Origin: Myxocyprinus asiaticus
Taxonomy: Eukaryota; Chordata; Actinopteri; Cypriniformes; Catostomidae
DNA: 64,000 nucleotides
Direction of reading: 5' to 3'
Assembly (NCBI RefSeq): GCF_019703515.2
Contig: NC_059372.1
Coordinates: 10,959,492-11,023,491 of the forward strand
Below the pieces are notes generated by a model, which saw only the letters and a list, made by a program, of their open reading frames with translations, was not told where the DNA came from and made no database searches. Of the stretch, positions 36,501-49,184 are shown piece after piece. Both the position numbers and the translations under genes were made by a program. Every line of letters starts with the position of its first letter. Position 1 is the stretch's first letter.

Positions 36501-39500
36501 CTGTGGACTGTAGGCCAATGATATGCTTATGTTTAAAAATATGAAAAAACAATACATACTGTATAATGCCTTCTAAAGCCACTTTTGGTATTGTCTTATC
36601 AGTGGCTTACTCGTCTGTTATATTTATAATATACATTACTGGTCAAAAGTTTTGAAACACTTGACTGAAATGTTTCTCATGATCTTAAAAATCTTTCGAT
36701 CTGAAGGCGTATGCTTAAATGTTTGAAATTAGTTTTGTAGACAAAAATATAATTGTGCCACCATATTAATTTATTTCATTACAAAACTAAAATGTAATAA
36801 AAAAATAAAAATAAAAAAAATATTTTTTGAAATTGATGACTTGGACCAAATAATAAAGAAAAGCAGCCAATAAGTGCCCAACATAGATGGGAACTCCTTC
36901 AATACTGTTTAAAATCATCCCAGGGTGATACCTCAAGAAGTTGGTTGAGAAAATGTCAAGAGTACATGTCTGCAAATTCTAGGCAAAGGGTGACTACTTT
37001 GAAGATGCTAAAATATAACACAGTTTTGATTTATTTTGGATTTTGTTTAGTCACAACATAATTCCCATAGTTCCATTTATGTTATTCCATAGTTTTAATG
37101 ACTTTACTATTATTCTAAAATGTGAAAAAAATTTATAATAAAGAATGAGTGTTTCAAAACTTTTGACCGGGAGTGTATATTATATTTAGAATTTTTGAAA
37201 TATAATAATTTATTCATTACATTTTGAATATTGTTATTTGTGGGGCTCGCTCTACAAATATTTATACATGTGATTAATTTGATTAATCCGCATGTCATGT
37301 AATTAATTCGATTACAAATATTAATCGATTGACAGTAGGACTGAAATGATTAGTCGACGTTATCGACAACGTCGACAATAAATAATTGTCGACAAACATT
37401 TTTATTGTCGAATAGTCATTTGGTCTCATTTAACGTAGCATCAGACATTAAACTCTAATCATGGCGCACGAGAGCAGCACTGCAGTTTTATTTTAGGAGA
37501 GGAAGAATTACACAGCTCACAGTCCAGATGCACTCCAGACCTTCCAAACAGCTTCAGATGATGTAGATCGCAAAGTATGGGTGAATTATACAAAAATACA
37601 AAATAAGTAAATACAGAAAAACTGTCGTTGTGCAATAAGTAGAGCTGAAGCAAAACTTGCACGTCGAGCGTCTTTAAAGGAAACACCCCGGCGTTACATC
37701 TTTAATGCAGTTATATTTAATGCATTATAGCTTTATTAAAGTTCAAATAATATGGAAGCAGATCATGTAAATAACTACAAACTCCGAAACTGGCATTTCT
37801 CTGTGCGGTCAGCGCCTCTTCTATGAGTTGCGCGAAGTGTCCCGATTTAAGCGGGAGAGATTGAAACTGCACCCGGCTGATGCGCACTCTGTCACAGAGA
37901 CGCTCATCCCTCGAGCGTGCACGCTTAATGCAGCTAGATTATAACGTGATGGCTTACGACTTATTGATTCATAATATATGTGTCACTGTGCATTTCTTAT
38001 CGTGAAGAAAATTGCCAATATGCAGCTTAATTAATAAGAGAGAGTTTGTTTTTTTGTGAGTTAAAATGGATTGAAGTGAATAGAACATTCACCTGAGAAG
38101 CAGCAGATTCGAAGCTGATGCGGGTTGCCAGAATGTTGACATGCAAATTAGCCAACTCAGCATCCATTTTAAAGGATTTCTGGGCTTTAAGCTGTCTCCA
38201 TCTTCCAAAGGCATCTCCAATATTTATCCTTGTTTTACTACGCCTCTGGTCATGGTGGTTTTTAGACGGATGGCAAGTCTTTTTAGGTCGGGTGGAATCT
38301 GTTTTCTCTGATCCAGTTCGTTTGCTGGCTTCCATGGCTGCAGCACGCAGTGTTGTTTGCCTGCAAACTTGTTCAAATCTGGCAACCCGGCGGTGTCGAA
38401 ATACTATTGGTGAGTGGGCAGTGGGCGGGATCACACTGACCAAAACATAAACAGAAATTCCGGCCTGGAATGGAAACTTCAATGTAGAATATACTGGCTG
38501 TAGCATTGTTATCGGAGAAGCCAGTATTTCAACTTAGCATGTTTCCTATTTCTCTAATGAAATATTATGGTCATTTTATGATTTAGTACAGTAAAAATAT
38601 TACATATAGCACCTTTAAGAGACATTCTCTTAAAGCAGGGGTGGGGAACGTCAGGCCTCAGGGCCGTATAAGGCCCGCGAGACCATTTTACCCGGCCCGT
38701 GAGGCCATTTGAGAAATAATTTGAAAAGCAAAAAAATGGCCTTGATTCAATTAACCTGAAAAAAAAAAATTCCTTTCAAATAATGTTTAAAAATAATTTT
38801 AAATGATAACAGCACACAATATTGTATAATAGATAGACCTTTTAGTGTTTTTGGTATGTGAGCACGTTACGGAATGCATTTACATTAATTTCAGCCCACA
38901 ATCAGAAATTGCAAGCAATTGTATGGCCCGTGAATAATTTCGTAAATACTCAAATAGCCCTTAATGGAAAAAAGGTTCCCCACCCCTGTCTTAAAGCAAT
39001 TCTAAATATCTTATATGTTGCTTCTCAAGTAAATGTATCTTGTTTTAAGGATTTTTAGACAATTTTAAATGGAAAACAAGACAAAAGCACTTGATAACAA
39101 TAGGATTTTTTTGAAGTGAATTTCTTTACTGAATTAAACGTAATAAAGTTTTTTTTCCCTACAATTCAGTGAATGTCATTTAGAGGTATTTTTAAAAGAT
39201 GGTTTTGTCGGGGGCGATGGTTGATGCGCGGGTTGCGGCGGCAACTGGGATTCGTCCTCCGCCACCTGGACTGAGGCGAATCACTACACGACCACGAGGA
39301 CTTAAAAGTACATTGGGAATTGGGCATTCCAAATTGGGAGAAAAAGGGGAGAAAATCCCCACCCCCCCCCCCCCCCAAAAGATGGTTTTGTCCTCTTTAT
39401 TGTTAGTAAGCCCGTTTAATACAACCTTTTAAGTCGGGGCACAAGCTGAATAATTGGTTAAGAGCTAATGATTAATCGGTGTGATAATCGCCGAATAATC

Positions 39501-42500
39501 ATTCTAATAATCGTTAGATTAATCGATTATCAAAATAATCGTTAGTTGCAGCCCTAATTGACAGTACAACTTTTGGATTCTCATACACAAACCAATCAAA
39601 CAGAAGATACAGTACAAATAGAAGATAAATATATTTATTTAGGATAAAGCCTAGTTCGGGCTGTTTAAATTCTTGTGTGTATGATTTGCTGTGGGTCTGT
39701 TCAGCAGCTGTGTAAAACAAGGACTCTTTGTGCTTGTTAGTTTGACATGTGTTTGGAAGAAGATGTGGGAAATTAAGAGATTTTCCCAAGCTGGTATTGT
39801 CAAGATTTTACACAAAGGCTGTATACTCTTGTGGACATTTTTTTTTCATGGGTTTACTGGACATAACCGAAAAACACCTGAAGAAAAGAGGAAGATAAAA
39901 TTAAGAACTAAACAAGAGAAAGAAAAAGGATCCAATGAGTTAAACTCCAAGCACATGTGTGTTATGGTAGTGTCTGACACATGGAGCCCATCTGAGAATG
40001 TGTCCCTCCAGACATTAAACAAACATGTAAAAGTACAACACAGTCTGGGGTTTAATTAGCACATTAGTGAGGAGAATTACCACACAGATGAAACCACACC
40101 TGTAGTGAGATTTAAAAGAATATTTTTTTAAATCTCTGTCTCTGATAAAACATATCAATTACATTAATTACATGATATGCTAAATATTGAATCTAATTAA
40201 ATACATTTTCATTATTTGCTGAGAAATGCCCTCGAATAAGACATTACACTATTGTGGCAGATGCATTGTAAAGCATTTAATAGACAAGGGCTGGGTATCG
40301 ATAGAGATTTCCCATTTCGATTCAGTTCGGCTTATGCTGTAAATTATACAGGGAACCTTCTAACTTAGTACATTATGAAATTATTAATTTAAATTTAACA
40401 ACAGGGCCCAAACGATGCAGTTCAATTGCAATATCTTTAACATAATAATCAACAAAGCCAAAACTGATGTAAACTTTAAAATAAAAGTAAAATATCGATC
40501 TTGGTATTTTAAAAATCATTATCAGGATTGCTCAAATAAAGATCCCAACAAATAGGCAAATCAATATTTTTACCCAGCCAATACACTGTTATACACAGGG
40601 ATGAATAAAAAATAATTGTCTATATTAGGGGTGGAATCTTTGGGTTGAAAGCAAATCGATTCGATTCACGATTCATAGGTTTTTGATTCGATTCAAAGGG
40701 GATTTTTTGCAAATTCAGAACGATTCAATTCGATTCGATATACAATTAATTTCGATTCGATTAACAGTTTGATTCTGTATTTTTTTCAATGCATTTATAG
40801 TTTTCTTAAATACTCCCCCTAATGTCTCAAGAAAATAAGACTGCATAAGATTGTTTAATCCATACAGGCTACTTGTAATACAAGAGTGCAGTGTGCCAAT
40901 AAAATACAGGAATTTTTCAGGCCTGGAAATCACATTATTAAAATTCCCTTGATATTTCCAGGGTTTGCATCACTGTGGGGACCCAGAATCAGTGAACTAA
41001 TCCAAAATATTACAACATTAAAGTAACATCACCGGACTACTTTCAGTTTAAAAGAAAAGAGAAGCAATCAACTAGATGCCTTCAACTTAAATGTTATCTG
41101 CACACCAATTTACCAACTAAAAAATTATACCATTAAAATTGCACTATTTTATCTTATAGAAAATAATGGATTAGTTTCCCCACAATTAAAGCATTTTATT
41201 TATTGTCTAACACTAATGATCCTCAATTAAAAAATCATATTTCAAGATCGATGCATACGAATCAGCTTGATAGAAGTGCAGTATCAACACATAATTTCCA
41301 TTAATCTACATGCATTAAATCATGTATCTTCTGGCTGGGAGGTGAATTTAGGTTAAAAATAAAGAGTAGAAATAAGAAGTAAAAATAAGATTCTTATATA
41401 GTGGTTAATAGTATTAGACGACCCTAAAGACCTATCAATGAAAAGAGAAGGAAATATGACATGAGATATAATGTGAAATCCTGACATTACAAAAGAAGAA
41501 AAATTAGAAAATATCAAGAGTATTTAAAATCTGTGCTGTCGGCACAAATGATGTTTACATTTTGTTTATTTGTATTCAAGTTTTCTACTGACATGCTAAA
41601 AAAACAAGATGTATGAGTGGTTTATTGTGTCTTATGTTTACCTCTCTGTTTCTCTGTTTCTGTCTAAAAGCTGGTTAAGCTGTGTGGTGGTATGATCGAG
41701 GCTGGGAAAGCATATGTCACCGCCAATAAGCTCTTCATCAACGGCATCCGTGACTTATCCCAGCAATGCAAGAAGGACCAGATGATATCGGTAATATTTC
41801 ATTATATATCAACCAACCAATTGCTTACATATAGTTGTCTTACATCATGATGGCAGCCTCAGTGTGCAGCACTCCTATCGTTTTGTTGTTTTTGTTTGTT
41901 TGTCCTGTGTTTAGTAATCTTTTTCCAGTCAGTTTTACCAGAGACGAACTGCTGAACATTCAACAGCTTATACCAGACAGTCTTTTCCAGGTTTTTGAAT
42001 ATTCAGATGTTTTGCTAGACATTTTTTAGACAGGCGTGGCTGTGTTGTTTGGGAGATGCAGGCGAGGATGACGAGCCAGTGCGCTGGTCAAACTCCGTCG
42101 GTGGGGCTTTCGAACAATGCTGTAGAGCATTGATCTTGCGAATCTCCGCTCTCTTCCTAACAAAACGGACGAACTACATCTCCTCACCCACACAAACAAG
42201 GACTTCAACCTCTGCTGCCTTGTGCTTCACAGACACCTGGCTGAGGGAAACCATTCCGGACAGTGCGTTACATCTGCCGGGCTTCCAGCCTTGTCTGTCA
42301 AGCTCCTGAAGTTTGCAGACGACACCACTGTCATCGGCCTCATCCGAGATGACGATGAGTCTGCATACAGAAGGTAGGCTGAACAGCTGGCTGTCTGGTG
42401 CAGTCAAAACAACCTTGAGCTGAACACGCTCAAAATGGTGGAGTCATTCAGGTTCCTGGGCACTACCATCTCACAGGACCTGAAGTGGGAGACCCACATT

Positions 42501-45500
42501 GACTCCATTGTGAAAAAGGCCCAGCAGAGGTTGTACTTCCTTCACCAGCTGAGGAAGTTCAACCTGACACAGGTGCTGCTGATACAGTTCTACTCAGCGG
42601 TCATTGAGTCTGTCCTCTGCACTTCAGTAACTGTCTGGTTTGGTTCAGCTAAGAAGTCAGACATCAGAAGACTACAAAGGTCAATTCGGACTGCTGAGAG
42701 GATTATTGGTTGCCCCTTGCCCCCTCTTCAATAACTATACACTTCCAGAGTGAGGAAAAAGGCTGGAAAAATCACTCTGGACCCCACTCACCCTGCCCAA
42801 TACCTTTTTGAACTGTTGCCTTCTGGCCGACGCTTCAGAGCTCTGAGCACCAGAACCGTCAGGCACAGGAACAGTTTTTTCCCTCAGGCTATCCATCTCA
42901 TGAACAGTTAAATTGCCCCATTGAGCAAGAACTATGTGCAATACACAATTTAGTGTTTTTTTATATTTATCCAACACATCCAACCTCTTCTGCCATTTCA
43001 TTTAAAAAAAAAAAAAAAACAAACATTTGCACTGCACATTTTTGTTTGCAATGTACATAACAGATAACAGATTTGTATTAGATTGCACTACATATGTGTA
43101 TGTGTGTATGTATGTATGTTTGCGTCTGTGTGTGTGTATGTACGTATGTGTATAACTATTTTTTATTATTATCTATGTCTTGCTGCTGTTTTTGTATTGT
43201 TTTTTGTATTGTTGTACACTGGAAGCCCCTGTCACCAAGACAAATACCTTATTTGTGTAAGCATACTTGGCAATAAATCTGATTCTGATTCTGATTCTTC
43301 TCTGCCTGTTAAACTGAGATAGAAAAAAGTATTTTAAAGGAATAATTGCCTCAAAAAGGAAAATTCTATCATAATTTACTCACCCTCATGTCTTTTTTTC
43401 AAACCAGTATGATGTTCTTTTTTATGCGGAACACAAGAGGAGAATTTTAAATAAATATTGCAGTCCGTCTTTTCAACACAATGACAGATATTAGCCACCT
43501 ACTTCCAGGTCCAGTACAAGCTAAGCTCAATCTACAGCATTTGTGGCATAATAATGATTACCACAAAAAATTATTTTGACTCGTCCCTCCTTTTCTTTAA
43601 AAAAAAGTACAACTTGATGTTGCAGTGAGGCACTAACAATGGAAGTGAATCGGGGCCAATCAGTAAACGTTAAAATACTCACTATTTCCAAAGTATAGCC
43701 ACAAGACGTTAACAATATGTTAACTTGATTTTAGTGTGATATCATCACTTACTAACCTTTTCTGTGTAAATTTATAGCCAATTTTACAACTTCGTTGCAG
43801 TGACGATGTAATGTCAACAAACCCTAAAACCCTAAAACGACTGTAAAAATGACGACGGAACATTTATTAACAACCATAGACATTCGTCTGCATTTACTCT
43901 GTAAGCTCTTTACTGGCAAACTAGCTGACATGAGAGCATCAAGCTGCTGTTTTCAGCGTCTGAGATGCACTTTGACCCTGATTAGACATAGATTTAGTCA
44001 GAGTAGTTGGCCAGAACTTTCTCTGCCAGGAGTGTTAGACTTATTGCCGCCATGTGTAAATGGTATTAAGAGTTTGCTTGGCTTCTCTTCTCTTGCACCC
44101 AGCTGAATAATGTTGAGGATCTTATTAAAACCTGCTGCTATTTGCATTTTCCACTGTTAAAACATCAAGTCAGACCCACAATTACATTTTCATCAGCCTA
44201 TCGCGGGGCTTGTTTTCCATCTCAGAGAGCTCCTGCACTCTCTAAAATATTAATTAATGACAAAACAAGAATAAAAGTGCAATTCAATTACCTAATACCT
44301 AATTCTAATCATAACATCTCAGTGTACTCAAAACATAATTTGAATTACAATCATCATCGTGACTCAGAGGTCATATTCAAGCAGGGCTTTTAAGCAATCG
44401 GGCCATATTCTAGACTTTTGTTGCATTTAGGGCCGGGCGATGTATAGAATATTAACGATATAATCAAGGTAATTTTGCTGACAATGTAAAATTGACCAAT
44501 ATCTTGAATATCTCGATGATTTTATTGTGCTTTCATTTGGCCCTTAAATTTCATAAAGAGCGCATCAGTAGACTAATTTCACGATCCTTCAGGGCTGCAA
44601 AATAAAACAACATAATATAAAAATGGCAAGTTGGTCATATGTGATTATTATTCCACATTTAAAGACAGATAAACAGGGTCTGTGTGTGATTCAGAACAAA
44701 CCAGTGACTCGCTGATCTGTGTGCATGCGCATGGCGGCGCTCTCAGATCAGTTCACATACATTGTGAAATCAAAGTAATACAGGTTCAAGCATTCACGCA
44801 ATTCCAAACGTTAATAACAGTTACAAGTTATTATACAAATCTACAAAGGCGGCATTGTATATACGAGAAAACAAGGAGATTACAGCGTTTCAGGAAATGC
44901 GGAACATTGTAAACTGTCAAATACACATTGCCTTTTCTGTGTCGATATAAAAGCTCCTTATGAAGTTGAAGTTAATACGACAGCACTTTCGGTGTCAAAA
45001 TAAAAGCCCCCAGGTGAAGGTGAAGTAAACAGGACAGAAATATATTACTTAATAAGGTAAATAATGCTTTTTATTAAGCTACTATGTGTCATTGTGTATG
45101 AAATATAAATATAAAGTGCATATCGATGAAAATGATTGAATTTCATTCTCCCTTGTGTTTATTTAATGAAACACTAATTATTAGATTTTTATTTAATGTC
45201 TTTAAAATATTTAATCTACTTGGCTACAATGGCTGTTCGAGATGAAATGATAGTTCCTCTGATAAAAAAACAAAACACTTTTGAGCCATTTCAGAGCAAA
45301 TACATAATTATGGAGATATATATCGAATATCGTCAATAGGCTGAAAAATATTGAGATTTTTTTTAGACATATCGCCCAGCCCTAGTTGCATTCTATGAGC
45401 TATGTTTAAGTCCATTTATAATGTTAGTCAAGGTATTTTTGCACCAAAATTTGTCATAATTTTGTTTTAAATTACCATTTCCAACCCCTCTAAGACCCTT

Positions 45501-48500
45501 AGTAAAAAATTTGTAAAAAGTACTCTCATTGTTCAGTGTACTTACCTGTATCTAGTGAGAACTAATAATTATTATTTTGTGTTTTCATTTGTTATTTGTA
45601 AGTAATTATGGCATTTTTTTTTTTTTTTTTCAGGAATGTCTGGAAAAGTGTGGTGAGAGTTTGCAGGAAATAGTCAGCTACCACATGGTATGTCTCTTGT
45701 TTTTCTTATTTCTTTCTTCTTACATGAGTTACTTCTAATGTGGTGGGTAAGACCCACTGAGACCAGCCTCATGGTGTCATCTTATTCTACAACGTTAATG
45801 TGTTGAGATCATTATCCCCACAGATAAACCTTATATCTCACTCACAGGTGCTCTGATTGTAGTGTCTAAATTATTTAACATGCTACAGTATAGTAAGTGC
45901 ATCATAAATGATCCTTGTTCTTTAACATTCTGCATGTAAATTATAAATGATCTGCTATTGTGCAGGTCTTTCATTGTCATCATAAGTAACCCTAAAAACA
46001 AATGTTGAATTTCTAGAATATTTAGACTATTTAGTAACACTTTCAATTAAGCCCATTTTAAAGCATAATAAATGCATTATAATGAATTCGTAAAGTCTCA
46101 AATAATATGTTGTAACTTCTCATAAATAATTGTAACCACAGTTATAATACAGTATATTACTTACCTATTGTTTGCAGAGGATGCATTAAATTAATTGAAA
46201 ATAATTGTAAAATTAGGCATTTATAATGTTTACAGTTGTCTATTTCTTTTAAAATAGATGCTGTACTCTTCAAACTTTCTGTTCATCCAAGGATCCTCTA
46301 CTTGCAGCAATGCAAGTGTTCAGCATATACTGTTAATTAAAGCTGCTAGTTTAGACCTGTGAGGAGTCTGTTTCTCAAACTAGGGTGTGTTCACACTTGG
46401 CAGGTTTGGTTCGATTAAAACGAACTCTGGTGCAATTGCTCTATTAGTGCGGTTCATTTGAACAAGTGTGAACGCTGCCATCCGAACCTTGGTGCGCACC
46501 AAACAAGCGGACCAAGACCGCCTGAATAGTGGGCCTTGGTCCACTTCCAAACAAACTCTGGTGCGGTTTGATTGATATATGAACACAACATGGACCAAAG
46601 ACGTCTAAACGGACCAAAAACAGGAAGTAATTTGCCTAAAACTGACCTCAAGCATACCTGGTTCTTCTCATCATAGGAGCTATGTTGCCCATTACAGTTC
46701 GGTACAGGCGTCGGAACCACCATCAGCCGTCCTTGCAGCATATCTTCGTTTGTATGTGCAACGGAGGAATTCCTGGTGCTGTTGTGACTCCTTTACACAT
46801 TTTATTAGCTCTTTGTTTGTTCTCAGCTGGTAAAAATACCACCATATATACATATATAAATATAACGTGTGCATTTCGCCCAGCAGCCAGCATTGTTTTG
46901 GATGTTCGGCAAGTTCCGTCACAAAATATATGTCATAAAAGCTGTCCAATTAGGTTGTGACTTTTTCCTGATGTCTTTGGTTTTGTATCGTTAGGTTCGG
47001 TGTTAAAAATGCCAGTGTGAACGCTAAGCGAACCAGGAATAAATGTATCATTTTCTTTTTTGGTCTGGACCAAGAGGACCAAGAGAACCGAACTACAAGT
47101 GTGAACACACCCTTAGAGACTCTGATGTGCTTCTCTTCTTCTTGTTGTGCATCTGGGTTGTCCACTTTTCTCTCATTTCCGGTTAGATCAATTTTGCTTT
47201 ATTCAGCACAGAAGTGCATGGAATATCTCTAAAAAGAACAATAGATTGATGAATTTGAGGAGAAATATGTTTCTTTTTGGTTGTTTTTAAACTGAAATTT
47301 GACTTGCAAGTGTAAAGTAACTTACTTGTAAAGTAAAATAATGCAAGTGTACTTAATTCCTCAGCTGGAAAAAGACACTATATTGCGATTTCCAAACTTC
47401 ATTAAATAGCACAACCATTTTAATGGTTCTAAGTTAACACTTAAATTTAAATTATTTCTTAATGATTATGTGACACATTATTTTCTTAGTTGACTGGAGT
47501 AATGAGAGCTGAAAATGGGGCTTTGCCATCATGGGTAGAAATTGAATTATATTATAAATAAAAACATAGAATACTAATTTCAAACAATAATAATAAATTA
47601 CAATATTTTGTTTTTGCTCGTATTTTTGATCAATTTAATGCATCCGAGGTGAAGAGAAGCTTCAGTTTGTTTGTTTTTTTGGTTTTTGGTTTTCAAAAAC
47701 AAAAAAGTCTCTTAATCTTGGTCGACACTGAACATTCTGAACTAATTATTTGCCAAATCTATTGGATATTTCCCTTCATTTTAATGAATGGGCATTTGCT
47801 GTCAGCCACGCTAAACCACACTCCCAGCATTGCGCGCGTGTTTGTCAAGACTGCAGAATAGACATTTCCGAAGAAGAATACCAATACAAACGGCTCAGCA
47901 TTTATTTGTGCATTAAATTACACATACTGCATGACTTATGTACTTTTGGATTCTATTGTGAGCAACGAAAATCATATATTTGTGCAGTCTTCAGGTGTGT
48001 GGATTTGTGAATTAAGCGTGTGTGGATCTGTCGCATGCATGTGCGGATCAGTTGCCCATTGATTCCCGTGTGCATTTGTCGATCTGTTGCATGAATGTGT
48101 TCTGGCCACTCACAATAGTCAACATTGCGCAATCACAGTAGCAGAAGATCCCACACATTTGTGTGCGGAACACGTATAGCTTTTGTAGGCTATTGAGTGG
48201 AGAAAAAATAGAAACTCTTCATTCCCCTAACAAATGTATCCAGTTTGAATGGGAACACCGTTCCCCCATGAAATTCACTTCGGCAACTCACCCACATTTC
48301 CAGCCCTGATTTTAACTGTAGTTACAATTATTTATGAGAAGTTATAACATATTATAAGATGTATTATGAGACACTATGAATGCATTATAATGACTTTACA
48401 ATGCATTATAAATATGGGCTTCATAGAAAGTGTTACCGTATATTTTAATAAGCTCAGCTAGTGTATACACCCTATAGGAAATTATTGTAATTGGTTCTGT

Positions 48501-49132
48501 TTTTGCATCCATCTGCGCTGATTTTCAATTGTTTTCTTATGTAAACATGCAGCAGTCCTTGATGTCCCGCCGCATGTCCCGCTGTTTTTTAGCACAGGAG
48601 TGCTGCATTTGCGTCCATATGCACTGTTTATAACTGAGCGCAGGGTTGTTTAGATGCGGTGTTAAGTTAAAAAAATGTTAACTTTAAAACCACATCTTGA
48701 GACACCTGTGTTCGGCTCTATTCATTGTGCTCTATCTAGCAAGAACGTGTTCTGTCTGAATACTCTTAGGAGGCAGCATAGCTTTATAAAGATTCATTTG
48801 CTGGATGGCTTTTTATAGTCACTTTTTTTTTCATTTTGTAAGGGCTAAATGCCACGTGTTGGGGTTGGACGTGACTATTGTTAGTATCTCGCACCCCTCT
48901 ACTCTTTTTATAAAAGAGTAGATATTTTGTTATTTTCCTATTCTCTGTGAGGTGCTAAATTTGACCCCTGCACCCCGAGCCCTCTCACTGTTAACCCACT
49001 GAGCGTTTTATGTGCACTTTTAAGAAGTATGCATCAGTCTTTAGAGTGGGAACATACAGAGGTCAACAACGCCACATGGGAAAGTGACATCACAAATGAG
49101 GTTAATGGCAGGGGTCATTAGAGGGCTGTGAT

Positions 49133-49184
<52 letters not shown>

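Larger units (their letters stand above)
37336..39556. mobile_element. hAT-type element, 2.2 kb, host of two further insertions
   Basis: Ends taggactgaaatgattagtc and (inverted) tagggctgcaactaacgatt. Perfect 8-base duplication attgacag at 37328-37335 and 39557-39564. It contains a minus-strand frame (38027-38506), a small hAT element and a SINE. Without these insertions it is about 1.7 kb, and no hAT transposase motif was recognised. Confidence 0.92.

Noticed and set aside
39691..40059. 122-codon plus-strand frame as a gene
   Set aside because: No recognised domain, low-complexity Lys/Glu-rich middle, lies in an acap3 intron between repeat relics.
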